Below are positions 52,150 to 62,050 of a DNA stretch of 64,000 bases, piece by piece (the first letter of the stretch is position 1; each line of letters opens with the position of its first letter). Location: assembly GCA_005518205.2 (NCBI GenBank), contig RFFC02000026.1:52079-116078 (forward strand), in the 5' to 3' direction. The notes beneath the pieces are model-generated. The model saw nothing but the letters and a program-made list of their open reading frames with translations. It searched no databases and was not told the DNA's origin. The stretch comes from Hormoscilla sp. GUM202 (lineage in GTDB: Bacteria > Cyanobacteriota > Cyanobacteriia > Cyanobacteriales > Desertifilaceae). The translations under genes and the position numbers were made by a program.

Positions 52150-55100
52150 TTATAATTGCATTCCGGTTAAATTAATGCTGCCCGCAGCGGGGTTAAGCAA
52201 TAGCAGTTGGGCGGGTTCGACCTTAAGACCGTCCCAAGTAGCCGGTTTAGCTTGAAGTTCTTGATTGAGCTGTGGATCGTAGCTATCTAAGTAAAGCGCA
52301 TCCAGGTCCACCCCGTCAACCCCTTTAACCGATTGAATTAATTGTATAACTTCAGCAACCGTTACATTTTGAGCGAAGGCCCGCCTTTCAAAGGCAAAAG
52401 CTTTCTTCAGGGTCTTTTTTACTTCCGGCATGACAGCGCTGACTAGATAGCGTCGGTTAATCCAAAGTTTACCTTCAACATTAAACAAGAGAGGCTGATA
52501 GCTGTCAAGGCTGAACTTTGACGCCGGACCCCCTGCCCAACTCAAACTGGGATCCCTGGCGATCTCAACTGCTTTCTTAATTTGAGCATAGAGATTCGAG
52601 TCCCTGGTAATTTGCGTGCCGTTACGGCCCGCGAGCGTCACCTGTACCATACCACCTTGGGGAGTTTGCAACTGAATTGCTTGGGCCTTGCCAATAGCAG
52701 AAAATCCACCGATCAAATGTTCGTAATCTCGCAAAGAGATAATGCGGTCCCAAGATCGGGTTTTGAGACCTGCATTTTGCCGTGCTTCGTCTCGGGTTTC
52801 CGGCGGGGCGGCACCGGTAGCTGCTTGGGGATTAGTTACTTCCACCACTCCCAAAGGAGCGCTTTGTACTAGAGTGATAGTGTTAGGGGCCACTTCCCCC
52901 TCGGGACCGATACCACTGCGGTAGGTAGCGGTAATATTCTCTTCCCCAGATGGGGGCCGCACGCCCTTGTAACCGTCCCCAAAGATAATGCGGGTCGTGC
53001 CATCATCGTCGATCCGCGTCATGTAGTGCCGTGTGGGGGATTTTAAATGATAAAGGGAGGGTACCTCTTCCCATAGTAAACCGTCCACCCGCACCGTCAG
53101 GGTACTTTTGCTGCCCCTGGGCGTATTGGCAGGGATATAGGTTAAGGGGGGATTTTTCAGGACAAATTCGTGATTTTGCTTGCTACCATCGCCGCTACCG
53201 AGGACTTCGTCCAATATAGTTTCTCCGTGGGTGACTGGGGCGACATTGCCATTGATGGTTACTGTCGTGCGATCGAAGGTATTATCGAGGGGAGTCTCAA
53301 GTGCGATCGTCGTGCGTTGCCGTCCGTGGGTTATTTCCCCTAAGGATGCCGCTTCGCTGACGATCTTATCCTCATCCGTAGCGACTTCCAAGACCATTTC
53401 TGCAGGGCCCGTGGTGATTTCCCCCTTAAAACCGAGTTTGTCCATCAGAGTCCAGTGGACTACCTGCTGGGAAGGCATAGCTTGGAGGGTGCGACGCTGC
53501 CAAATCACTAGAGATTCTCCCGGTAATATTGCCTTTGATTCTACAGTTTCTTTCCCTTTTAAGATGCAGTGGTTGGCCGTCCCGATGAATAGTTGACCTT
53601 GACTGCTGATGGCGATCGCCCGGACATCGTTAGCGAGGGCCTGTCGCATTTGTTTCCACTCACCATTTTGAATAGATATTGCCCGACGATAGATATTTCC
53701 GCCCTTAGTACCTGCAAATAGGGTAGTTTCGCCATTCTGGGTATATAAGGCCAGGCTATATACATTTTTATTCGTCAATTTCCGATCTTCTGGCGTCCAA
53801 TGCTCAATCTTCCGATCTGGCGACATTAAGCCTTTAAATACGCCCGATTTTGTCCCCACTAAAACGTAGTATTTGTCCTTCTGTCGGTAAATATCGAGGG
53901 CCCGCACGTCTCGAACGGGCAAACCATCGGCAGTGCCATCATTATTATCATTCAGCGAAGTCCAACTGGCACTATCATCCGTTAAATTTAAATAAAATAC
54001 ACCTTCTGCGGTCCCCGCCAAGATGTAATACCCATCGCCCTGTTGGTAAAACTTGAGGGCGCGGACCTGGCGATCGGTCCATCCCCTTGCCAACTCCTGC
54101 CAAGTTTCGTCGGGACCATTTAGGTTGCGACGGCATACATTTGCTGCGGTCCCCGCCAAGATATAGGAACTGCCATTTTGGGAATAGATTTCCAAAACAT
54201 TTACGTCCGTATTGGTCAGGCCATCATTAAACGGCTTCCAAGTGCGATCGCTCATTTCTCGGTAAAATATGCCTTCTGCCGTACCTGCAAACAGGCATTT
54301 CTTGCTATTAAGGAGATGAATCTTCAAGCTGCGCACTTCTGTATTCGTCAAACCCTCCTTCTGCCAGCTAATGCCACCCCGATCTCGGCTAAATATATGT
54401 TGCCGCGCGATCGCTGTCAATATATAGCGCGTATCTTTGTAAGTGTAAGTTTTCAGTTCCGTGACTTGTTTGACATTATCCCCACTATCTGAGAATTTGC
54501 GCCAACTAGCTGTCATATCCTTGAGATCCCGACCGAATATGCCCGAGTCCGTGCCTGCTAGAAGGGAGATATCGCCACTATCATAATAAATATTTAGAGT
54601 CCAAATATGTTTATTGGGTAAGTCCGTATCAAACACCTCCCAGGCATTAGTACCTAGCTTGAGGCGAAATAAACCCGACTTCGTTCCCGCGCACAAATAG
54701 CGATCGCCCTGCCATGCATAAGTAGTCAAAGCTTTGACATCCATTTTATTGGGCAAGCAATTATCAAACTTAATCCAGGATTGGCCATTAGACTTCCAGC
54801 TAAATATATCACCATCTGCGGCGCCCACAAATATGGTGCGTACTCCCCTTTCCATATAGGTTGCCAAAGAGAAAACGTTCTGCTTTTCTAAGTTACCAGT
54901 AATATTTTCCCATTTGTCCTTTTGATTATCCAGATTTATGCACCAGATTCCATTTTCCGTTCCTGCTAGCAGATGGCGATCGTCTTTTTCTGCATAAATC
55001 TGCATACAGTTTACTTTATATGACAAACTCTCTTTATCGAAGTCAGTCCAATTACCAAGTTTGCGGATCGATATTCCTGACTCGGTCCCTGCTAATATGT

Positions 55101-58044
55101 ATAAAGTAGCATTTTCTTTGTCAGTATAGCTTTCCAAAGCGTCGATCTTTTTATTAAGCGATTGATTAATTACATCCCATTTCTGACTTCCCAGATCCAG
55201 ACTCAGTACACCTTGGGCCGTACCAGCAAATAGTGTTTCCCTGGTTCCGTCCTTGTAGATCGACAGATCGTTAACATCAGTAGGAGTCCAGAGTTCCTGC
55301 AAATTTGCCCAAGCATTGTCATTCAACAGGGACTGGCGAACTACACCTCCCATAGGAGGGATCTTAGCACGCATTCGCTTGCCACTAATCGTGATTTTCC
55401 TGCCCTCTTTCAGTCCCGGCACTACTTTATCTAATTCAATTTTATCCCCTTCTACTGGCAGATCTGTCTGGGAGATAGTTGCTTCGTGCAGTTTGAGGGC
55501 TTCACTTTGGCATAAAACCACAGTTTCGCGATATTTATTTTTCTCAAAAGCTTTTAAATTCACACCGGTTTCCAAATGAATGCGAGTAATTTTTCCATTT
55601 TCGCCAAAATCATTGCGCAAAACCGTCTTCACATCCTCAACTTTATAAGCTTTGTTGCTTACTGTATTTTTTAATACTACCCAACTGCCCGGGAAAATAT
55701 TGTCATCGATGCCATTCAAGTCAATATCCTCTGCCATGTCGAAGCCCGGCCAGTCCTTCGTGTGCAGGCGATCGAACCAACTACCAGCTAACAGTTTATT
55801 ATTGTAGCATAATAGACTCCGAATTTCTTTATTTATCAAACCCGTATTTATTTCGGTCCAGTTTTCTGCCACATCTTCAGTCAAAAATACACCCTTACTG
55901 GTCCCTGCATATATTTTGTTGCCTATACTTGTGAGTGCATAAATAATCGGCACAGTTCCTATATTATTGTTTTTAGCTATCCAACTTACATTATTGGCAA
56001 TTCCGGAGAAATTTGTACTGAGAAATACTCCAAGGTTTGTCCCAGCCAATAAATTACTATTATTATACAACAAGAGTGCATATACTGTTTTATCAGCTAG
56101 TTTTTTTGGTGTTCCACTGTCATTAATCTCTTCCCACTCTTCCCACGTGTTCCCATTCTTACTTGAACGAAAGACTCCCCGATCGGTCCCCACAAAGATA
56201 GAATTGTTGTTTTTAACAATGGTATAGACTATAGTCCCGGTCAAGTTAGCTGCCTTAGTTTTGCCCTTATTAATCTCAACCCAAGTGTGTCCGCTATCTT
56301 GAGAACGATAGATGCCATATTCCGTGCCCACATAGATAATATTGTCATATACTGCAATACAGCGGATAATGCTGTTGGGCAAATTGGTTTCTTGGTACTC
56401 CGTGCTTTTTACTTCCCATTGCCAATTTTGACCTACATTCCAGGGGAGTGTATTTGCTGCACCTGAGATATTAGTTGCTGCACCTGAGATATTAGTTGCT
56501 GCATCTTTGATATTAGTTGTTGCACCTGAAATATTAGTTGCTGCACCTGAAATATTAGTTGCTGCACCTGAGATCGTATCTGCTGTTTTTTTGATCGTAT
56601 CTGCTTCATTTGAGATATTAGTTGCTGCACCTTTGATCGTATCTGCTTCATTTGAGATATTAGTTGCTGCACCTTTGATCGTATCTGCTTCATCTGAGAT
56701 ATTAGTTGCTGCACCTTTGATCGTATCTGTTTCATCTGAGATATTAGTTGCTGCACCTTTGATCGTATCTGCTTCATTTGAGATATTAGTTGCCGTATTT
56801 GAGATCTTCAGCGCCACTTCTTTGATTGTTTGTGCATTCGGCACTTGATATTGGATGACAATACTAACACCGCCACTACCTATTTCTACCCAGCTTTCTC
56901 CCAGGTCAATGCTTCTAAAGACATTTCCCCCCGTCGCCCCAGCGAAAATATAGCCTTTATCGTTAATAGCTAGAGAATAGATATTAATATCGATCAAGCC
57001 CTTATTAATCTCTACCCAATTTTCTCCATCATCTGGAGAGCGAAAAATGCCGTAATTCGTCCCCACAAATAGACTCTGACTTTTTGGTTCCCGTACCAAT
57101 GCCCGCACATCAGCATTCTTCAATGACCCAGTGGAAATTGACTGCCACTTTTGATCCTTATAACTAAAAACACCACCAGTGTCGTGACCGTACAGGCGTT
57201 TCTCCTCTAGACTCAGGTCATTCCAGTTCTGGGCCTCACTACCAAAGAGAATCGTTCGTTCCCGTAAGGCGAACAGTTGCAATGGGCCGCGCGGTTCCCA
57301 ACCCAAACCCTTGTCCCAAGAAACGACAGTATAGTCCCGTTCGTCATCATCCGGTTCGACAGTTTTTAACGTTAGATAACGACTTTCATAAGATTTTCCT
57401 CCTCGATCTTCTACTATTAACAGAGAGTCACCCTCATCTAGTTGAGTATCGATGCCCGATATCTTTACCTGTACGGTATCTTTACTAATTTTTTGAGGAA
57501 CTCTAAGTGAGGGGATATGGGGTTTCAGTACATTCCACGCCCCTCGCATTTCCAGAGTTTCTATAGTCTCAAATACCTGGGGCTGTTCGTCAGCTATAGG
57601 TACGCTTTCTACCCTCACCCCCTCCGGTACCGTAATAATTTCCGGTACGTTATCTGATGCATCGATCGTAAAGGCCAGATAAGTACTTGCAGCCACACCC
57701 GGATCCAGTTCATAGCCTACAGTACGACTCAGTTCCAGAACCGATCGCCTTTCCGTTGCCGTATTTATAAAACCTTCATTAGCGATCCGTTCTTGATAGA
57801 AAGTCAGCACCTCCATCACCGTAGCCCAACCATCCAAAAGCGCGATCGCGGGGTCATTTCCGTGACTGGTAGTCAATGGCGCCAGAGGGCCCTGGCCATT
57901 CTTTTGACCGGGAGTTGTCTGAGTATGCAACAGGTGACTCATGCGTTCGAGGCTATCATCATGCCTAGCTACCCGATAGGATAAAGCTTCCAGTCCCGGT
58001 TCATTATAAATTTCCTTTGGTTGGTTATCCGGATCCGTTGTCAT
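52150..58044 (-). CDS. Giant baseplate J-type protein with two beta-propeller inserts (1964 aa)
   Basis: Residues 1-290 and about 1500-1964 form the usual putative baseplate assembly protein: NDPAIALLDGWATVMEVLTF, ATERRSVLELSRTVGYELDP, and IRIIFGDGYKG-like text TRIIFGDGYKGVRPPSGEEN, ending SWDRIISLRDYEHLIGGFSA. Between them two arrays of BNR/Ycf48-like blades (VGTNYGIFRSPDDGENWVEI, AGTAEGVFYL units) occupy about residues 295-750 and 918-1494, separated by a core segment (DWPGFDM to GKRMRAKIPPMGG). Within array 1, about residues 415-528 are ADTIKGAATNIS repeats, probably a helical stalk. Confidence 0.88.
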   Translation of the reverse strand: MTTDPDNQPKEIYNEPGLEALSYRVARHDDSLERMSHLLHTQTTPGQKNGQGPLAPLTTSHGNDPAIALLDGWATVMEVLTFYQERIANEGFINTATERRSVLELSRTVGYELDPGVAASTYLAFTIDASDNVPEIITVPEGVRVESVPIADEQPQVFETIETLEMRGAWNVLKPHIPSLRVPQKISKDTVQVKISGIDTQLDEGDSLLIVEDRGGKSYESRYLTLKTVEPDDDERDYTVVSWDKGLGWEPRGPLQLFALRERTILFGSEAQNWNDLSLEEKRLYGHDTGGVFSYKDQKWQSISTGSLKNADVRALVREPKSQSLFVGTNYGIFRSPDDGENWVEINKGLIDINIYSLAINDKGYIFAGATGGNVFRSIDLGESWVEIGSGGVSIVIQYQVPNAQTIKEVALKISNTATNISNEADTIKGAATNISDETDTIKGAATNISDEADTIKGAATNISNEADTIKGAATNISNEADTIKKTADTISGAATNISGAATNISGATTNIKDAATNISGAATNISGAANTLPWNVGQNWQWEVKSTEYQETNLPNSIIRCIAVYDNIIYVGTEYGIYRSQDSGHTWVEINKGKTKAANLTGTIVYTIVKNNNSIFVGTDRGVFRSSKNGNTWEEWEEINDSGTPKKLADKTVYALLLYNNSNLLAGTNLGVFLSTNFSGIANNVSWIAKNNNIGTVPIIYALTSIGNKIYAGTSKGVFLTEDVAENWTEINTGLINKEIRSLLCYNNKLLAGSWFDRLHTKDWPGFDMAEDIDLNGIDDNIFPGSWVVLKNTVSNKAYKVEDVKTVLRNDFGENGKITRIHLETGVNLKAFEKNKYRETVVLCQSEALKLHEATISQTDLPVEGDKIELDKVVPGLKEGRKITISGKRMRAKIPPMGGVVRQSLLNDNAWANLQELWTPTDVNDLSIYKDGTRETLFAGTAQGVLSLDLGSQKWDVINQSLNKKIDALESYTDKENATLYILAGTESGISIRKLGNWTDFDKESLSYKVNCMQIYAEKDDRHLLAGTENGIWCINLDNQKDKWENITGNLEKQNVFSLATYMERGVRTIFVGAADGDIFSWKSNGQSWIKFDNCLPNKMDVKALTTYAWQGDRYLCAGTKSGLFRLKLGTNAWEVFDTDLPNKHIWTLNIYYDSGDISLLAGTDSGIFGRDLKDMTASWRKFSDSGDNVKQVTELKTYTYKDTRYILTAIARQHIFSRDRGGISWQKEGLTNTEVRSLKIHLLNSKKCLFAGTAEGIFYREMSDRTWKPFNDGLTNTDVNVLEIYSQNGSSYILAGTAANVCRRNLNGPDETWQELARGWTDRQVRALKFYQQGDGYYILAGTAEGVFYLNLTDDSASWTSLNDNNDGTADGLPVRDVRALDIYRQKDKYYVLVGTKSGVFKGLMSPDRKIEHWTPEDRKLTNKNVYSLALYTQNGETTLFAGTKGGNIYRRAISIQNGEWKQMRQALANDVRAIAISSQGQLFIGTANHCILKGKETVESKAILPGESLVIWQRRTLQAMPSQQVVHWTLMDKLGFKGEITTGPAEMVLEVATDEDKIVSEAASLGEITHGRQRTTIALETPLDNTFDRTTVTINGNVAPVTHGETILDEVLGSGDGSKQNHEFVLKNPPLTYIPANTPRGSKSTLTVRVDGLLWEEVPSLYHLKSPTRHYMTRIDDDGTTRIIFGDGYKGVRPPSGEENITATYRSGIGPEGEVAPNTITLVQSAPLGVVEVTNPQAATGAAPPETRDEARQNAGLKTRSWDRIISLRDYEHLIGGFSAIGKAQAIQLQTPQGGMVQVTLAGRNGTQITRDSNLYAQIKKAVEIARDPSLSWAGGPASKFSLDSYQPLLFNVEGKLWINRRYLVSAVMPEVKKTLKKAFAFERRAFAQNVTVAEVIQLIQSVKGVDGVDLDALYLDSYDPQLNQELQAKPATWDGLKVEPAQLLLLNPAAGSINLTGMQL

Positions 58045-60548
58045 ATGCCACCTCCAATGTCAAAATCAATTAAACCATATTCGGGAGTATAAGGGTTATT
58101 ATCCACCCGCACGATCGACAAAGCCTCGGTAGTAATTATCCCGGCATCCAGTTCTCCTCGGGCGATCTGACCCCAGACCCCAAAGCGTTTGGCCTCTACT
58201 CGGTAGACCCCAGCAATTTCCATGGCTCGCTGAATAATTTGACTCAGATAAACTGGCTGACCGAAGCTGAGGTTATCTGGATGAAAAAAGCCGCGCTTGC
58301 CGTAGGGCAAATCTTGGTTACTGAAGGTATTTTCAAGCTCGCGCAAGATACTACTCTGAAAATAACCATCTTTTATTTCTACTAGCAACAAGCTATCTAG
58401 GGGAACAAAGGTCGGTTCGACAATCTCCAGGTCATGAGCCATCAGTCGGAATGGCATGATATAACCGCGCAATTCCTCTTTAAATTTACTGTCAATCGGT
58501 TTGCCGCCATAGCGATCGACAGCAATAAACACGGTGTACCAACTTCCGGTCCAGCGCAGTTGGGCGGCTGCCCTTTGCACCTCCGGGTGGCGTTCCATCA
58601 CTTCAACATAGTCTGCTTCCGTAACGCAGCTTTGACGGATGCGGAAAGCTTGGGGGGCGTTCAAACGGGCTTCCGCGATCGGTTCGGGGTCTATCCCACC
58701 CTGGGCAGCTAAGGGGTTGGACACCAGGGTAATTTTCCTCTCCAGTTCCGAGAAGCGATCGCTATTTTTGGCAAGCAGGTAGGCGATCGCTTCTCTGCCC
58801 ACATTCCCGGCGGCACCGTTTCCGCTGCGGTAGCTAGCCAGCATTTTCATCCCCACAGAAGGTACCTTGCCCAGATCCCCATCTCCAAAGCGCAGGTGAG
58901 CAAGGCGATCGTTATCCATTTCTACCACAAAATCCGTAGCAAACTGATCGCTATTCAATAGGTCGGGTCGCACATGCCAAGTTTCCCAATCTTCGCTGGT
59001 GCTAGAGTACGATCGCAACTCCAACAGGGGTACGGCTGCTTGGGGGTCTTGCTGCAATATTTCTGCTGCCGAGGTACTGATTGCTTGTTCGTGGTTGTAA
59101 ACTTCCCCATAGGTGAGATCGCTCTCTTGCAGTTGGGGACGATAATCACCCGATGCTGGCACCTCTGGCAGCAGCTCTAGGGGCTGACTTTCGCCGTGAT
59201 CTGCCAGTATGATATTACCCCGAGCGACGCTAATTGGCTCCGACTTTTCCCCACAAATAGCCTTAGCGACGCACAGAGGGAAAGTCAGAGCATCTTGAAT
59301 ATTCCATTCAATCTCCGTCAGTTGCTGTGCCGTATAATCTGGCGGGTTTTTAAATCTTCCTGCTAGGGGGTCTTCCTGCTCGGGATCTACATCTATCAAG
59401 CGCACCACCTGACGGCGATCGGGATTTCCCGCTTCACCAGTTTCGGGGTTTTGGACTTCTTCTAGTAGCAGCACGTCCCCTGGTTGCAAATGCTCGAAAC
59501 GTCCTTTCAATGTTGCTTTCGTGGCCCCTTTTTCCAGATAAAGCTCCGAAGCACCCCAAGCATAGAATTCTATTTGATTGTGAGCCGATCGCAGTTCTCT
59601 GTCATGTAGGGTTTGAAAAATTTTTGCTCCTTTTTTTCTCAGTACCTCTGCAGCATCGCGGGAGTTAGGATTAAGCACCGGAGTCGAGCTTGCCGAGCTT
59701 AACGCACCAGTGACTAGCTTTGTATCCTTTTCTAGGACCTCCGGTTGCTCGGAACTAAACTCTATGTATATCCAAACCCGGGCATTACAGCCTTCATATA
59801 GAGCGTAGTCTACCAAACGACAATGGCGGCGGATAGAAATACGTTGTCTCGCCCTGCTCAGGTATGCTTCTGTCGCCACCGCATCCTGATAATAGCTAGC
59901 ACTATCAGCAGCATAAGCCAATATTTCCGTTAGCATAATCCCGATGTCAGATGGATTGCGCTCTATCCATTGAGGCATCACCACCGACAGGCGATCGAGT
60001 ATTAATTGGCGAAAGCTGCTATAGTCCTTTGCTAGATAAGTAATCTCTATATTTTCGCGAACTTTCAACTCCCCGGACTGCTGCTGTTGCGGGTCAACTT
60101 TAGTAGAAATCTGATTTGGTTTTCTAAATCCAAAGCTCAGATCCTTGAAGAACCGATCTAGCCTGGGTATATTAATCAGCTCTAATGTATAAGAATTGCT
60201 CTGTTCTTCGCTCTCCCCGGCTTTCAACTCATGCTTAACCCTGAGTTTCAGCAGGTTTCCCTCTGTGTTGACTTCTCCTTCCGGCCCAGGAGAGATCAAC
60301 TCAACGTCCCTGCTGACCGCTCCACCTTTAGTAATGCTGATATTGCCAGCAGTGACTGTTGCGGGAGCCACCTGTTTAATTGTGCCCGATGCTGCTGGCA
60401 CAAAATAGGCCCATATATCCCACTCGTCATTATTCCCGACCCACTCGACCTTAATATAATCAAGCCCTATCTGACTCGGGTGACAGCTCAAGGCCATCCG
60501 TCGCTGATGTCTGAAATCACTGTTGTTGCTGAGAACTTCGTCTGTCAT
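58041..60548 (-). CDS. Baseplate J / gp47-type protein (835 aa)
   Basis: An 835-residue baseplate wedge protein. The first 130 residues are an Ig-like region; then IEITYLAKDYSSFRQLILDR, WIERNPSDIGIMLTEILAYA, ADSASYYQDAVATEAYLSRA, RQRISIRRHCRLVDYALYEG, and LRFGDGDLGKVPSVGMKMLA, ending DYVEVMERHPEVQRAAAQLR and FDIGGGI. It is normal in size for the family. It overlaps the gp25 gene by 4 bp and the giant J-type gene by 4 bp, giving tight coupling at the operon start. Confidence 0.9.
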   Translation of the reverse strand: MTDEVLSNNSDFRHQRRMALSCHPSQIGLDYIKVEWVGNNDEWDIWAYFVPAASGTIKQVAPATVTAGNISITKGGAVSRDVELISPGPEGEVNTEGNLLKLRVKHELKAGESEEQSNSYTLELINIPRLDRFFKDLSFGFRKPNQISTKVDPQQQQSGELKVRENIEITYLAKDYSSFRQLILDRLSVVMPQWIERNPSDIGIMLTEILAYAADSASYYQDAVATEAYLSRARQRISIRRHCRLVDYALYEGCNARVWIYIEFSSEQPEVLEKDTKLVTGALSSASSTPVLNPNSRDAAEVLRKKGAKIFQTLHDRELRSAHNQIEFYAWGASELYLEKGATKATLKGRFEHLQPGDVLLLEEVQNPETGEAGNPDRRQVVRLIDVDPEQEDPLAGRFKNPPDYTAQQLTEIEWNIQDALTFPLCVAKAICGEKSEPISVARGNIILADHGESQPLELLPEVPASGDYRPQLQESDLTYGEVYNHEQAISTSAAEILQQDPQAAVPLLELRSYSSTSEDWETWHVRPDLLNSDQFATDFVVEMDNDRLAHLRFGDGDLGKVPSVGMKMLASYRSGNGAAGNVGREAIAYLLAKNSDRFSELERKITLVSNPLAAQGGIDPEPIAEARLNAPQAFRIRQSCVTEADYVEVMERHPEVQRAAAQLRWTGSWYTVFIAVDRYGGKPIDSKFKEELRGYIMPFRLMAHDLEIVEPTFVPLDSLLLVEIKDGYFQSSILRELENTFSNQDLPYGKRGFFHPDNLSFGQPVYLSQIIQRAMEIAGVYRVEAKRFGVWGQIARGELDAGIITTEALSIVRVDNNPYTPEYGLIDFDIGGGI

Positions 60549-60907
60549 AGCGACACTCCCTGCTCGAACTGGGCTACTTTTCGTTGCTGATTATGTATAA
60601 TTGTATATGCTACTGTCACAGTTAACTTATTTTCTTCGCTATCAACCTGCAAGCCTTCTACTATAATTAGTTCTCCTAACCACTGCTGTAAAGAACTTTG
60701 TACCATTAATTCTACTGCACTATTCAGGTCTTGACTGTTGGGAGCAAAAATCAACTGCATGAGTCCCGTACCAAAAGTCGGGCGGTTGACTCTTTCTCCC
60801 GGAGTCGTGAATAGCACTTGCTCGATCATCTGACGGATATGTTCCGACCAGTCCGCCTCCGCTACTCGCTGGCGATCGTCTATGTGGAAAGGATATGCTA
60901 TTTCCAT
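60545..60907 (-). CDS. gp25 / gpW-like baseplate protein
   Basis: A 120-residue lysozyme-like gp25 family protein: VAEADWSEHIRQMIEQVLFT, TPGERVNRPTFGTGLMQLIF, ELMVQSSLQQWLGELIIVEG. It forms part of the baseplate wedge that links to the sheath. It precedes the two J-type proteins, as in other eCIS. Confidence 0.92.
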   Translation of the reverse strand: MEIAYPFHIDDRQRVAEADWSEHIRQMIEQVLFTTPGERVNRPTFGTGLMQLIFAPNSQDLNSAVELMVQSSLQQWLGELIIVEGLQVDSEENKLTVTVAYTIIHNQQRKVAQFEQGVSL

Positions 60908-60932
60908 ATTCTATCTTTTGAGCGTACAACCT

Positions 60933-61805
60933 TTACATTACTTCGTGATTACCATCATTCACTTTTACTTTTCCCGATAAATTTACCTTTGCTCCCCCGC
61001 CACCTTTGAGATCTATAGCCGAGCCTACTTCGACAACTGATTTATCGTTACTTACTTTTATACCCGATGAAACCAGTTGCATCTCTGACTTACCGTTCTT
61101 TAGCTGAATGCCATCCTGGGTGAAATTTGCCGTCGATCCTTTCTCCCCGTTCTTCCCTTTCTTCAATTTTATTCCCTCTGCCACCAGCAGCAACTCCCCC
61201 TTTTCCTCCCCCTTTTCCTTCTCCAGCAGTTGGATCTGCTTGGGGGTTATCTTCACGGGGGTTTCCCGATTTTTTAACTCCACCAGTTCCTTTGTCTCCT
61301 CTGTCTCTGTCATTTTTAACAGGGTTTCCTTATCGTTCTTGATTTCAATCCCCTCCTTATTTAACAACACTTTGAGTAACCTTGTCTCATTCTGGTTATC
61401 CTTTTTCGGCATTTTAACTTCCAATGTCACCCCTTCTTTTTCCTTTCGCCTACTCAAGATGAGAATGAGTTCTTCGGTCTTAAAAACTTGAATCTCCGCT
61501 GGATCGTTATTTTGTTCGTAAGCTACCTCCGCCTCCTTAGGCAGTTCCTTATCTCCCCAGAAACAGCCGGTCCAAATCGGGCGTTCTCGATTGCCGCCCT
61601 CAAATTCTACCCAGACCTTAGCCCTTTTTGGCGGGATTGTAAACATCCCGATATCTTTGCCAGCGTAGGGTACGCAAGGCAGGGCCCAGTTTTGGTTATC
61701 CGTGTCCAGCACCGAGGGCACGCTTACTTGCAGTCGGCCCAGCTTGTTGGGGTCTTGATTATTTTTGACTGTACCGCGATATTTTCCCAAAAATTCTTCT
61801 GCCAT
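60933..61805 (-). CDS. gpV-type spike hub protein (Afp8-like, short)
   Basis: A 290-residue protein from MAEEFLGKYRGTVKNNQDPN, then KLGRLQVSVPSVLDTDNQNW, ALPCVPYAGKDIGMFTIPPK, VWVEFEGGNRERPIWTGCFW: the OB-fold domain of baseplate assembly protein V. The second half is a series of short Lys/Glu-rich strands (EIKNDKETLLKM, GIKLKKGKNGEKG) like a VgrG beta-helix spike. No N-terminal LysM or gpD-type hub domain is visible. The ATG at 61805 is preferred; eight more codons upstream (TTG) are open. It is the first gene after the promoter. Confidence 0.85.
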   Translation of the reverse strand: MAEEFLGKYRGTVKNNQDPNKLGRLQVSVPSVLDTDNQNWALPCVPYAGKDIGMFTIPPKRAKVWVEFEGGNRERPIWTGCFWGDKELPKEAEVAYEQNNDPAEIQVFKTEELILILSRRKEKEGVTLEVKMPKKDNQNETRLLKVLLNKEGIEIKNDKETLLKMTETEETKELVELKNRETPVKITPKQIQLLEKEKGEEKGELLLVAEGIKLKKGKNGEKGSTANFTQDGIQLKNGKSEMQLVSSGIKVSNDKSVVEVGSAIDLKGGGGAKVNLSGKVKVNDGNHEVM

Positions 61806-62021
61806 AGAACGCTGATTTTTGTAGCCCAACTTGGGGTTCGTAGGGACTTGTCTCGCCTGTCAGGGAAAAACATAGGACCGGTGCGGATCGAGAGTATGTC
61901 CATACTTAAGAGTAAGGTAGACGATCGCCAAACCGCAGCTCTAAGTCCTCGACGATCGGGAGCCTGCCGGTAGCAATCAACAAGTATTTTTGCTCCTCCG
62001 ACGAGCCGGAAACTCCTAACC

Positions 62022-62050
62022 ATATTAGGGTATGCTAGCAGGATTGTCAA
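62022..62050 (-). promoter_or_regulatory. Sigma70-like promoter of the eCIS operon
   Basis: TTGACA (62045-62050), a 17-nt spacer and TAATAT (62022-62027) on the minus strand, an excellent consensus match. The predicted start near 62015 leaves a leader of about 210 nt before the first gene. The phrase CGCTGATTTTTGTAGCCCAAC at 61809-61830 is repeated nearly unchanged at 62077-62099, so the leader is partly a duplication. Confidence 0.65.

Noticed and set aside
26340..62050. Prophage
   Set aside because: No capsid, portal, terminase, integrase or lysis genes; DUF4157, DUF4255 and AAA+ genes point to an eCIS.
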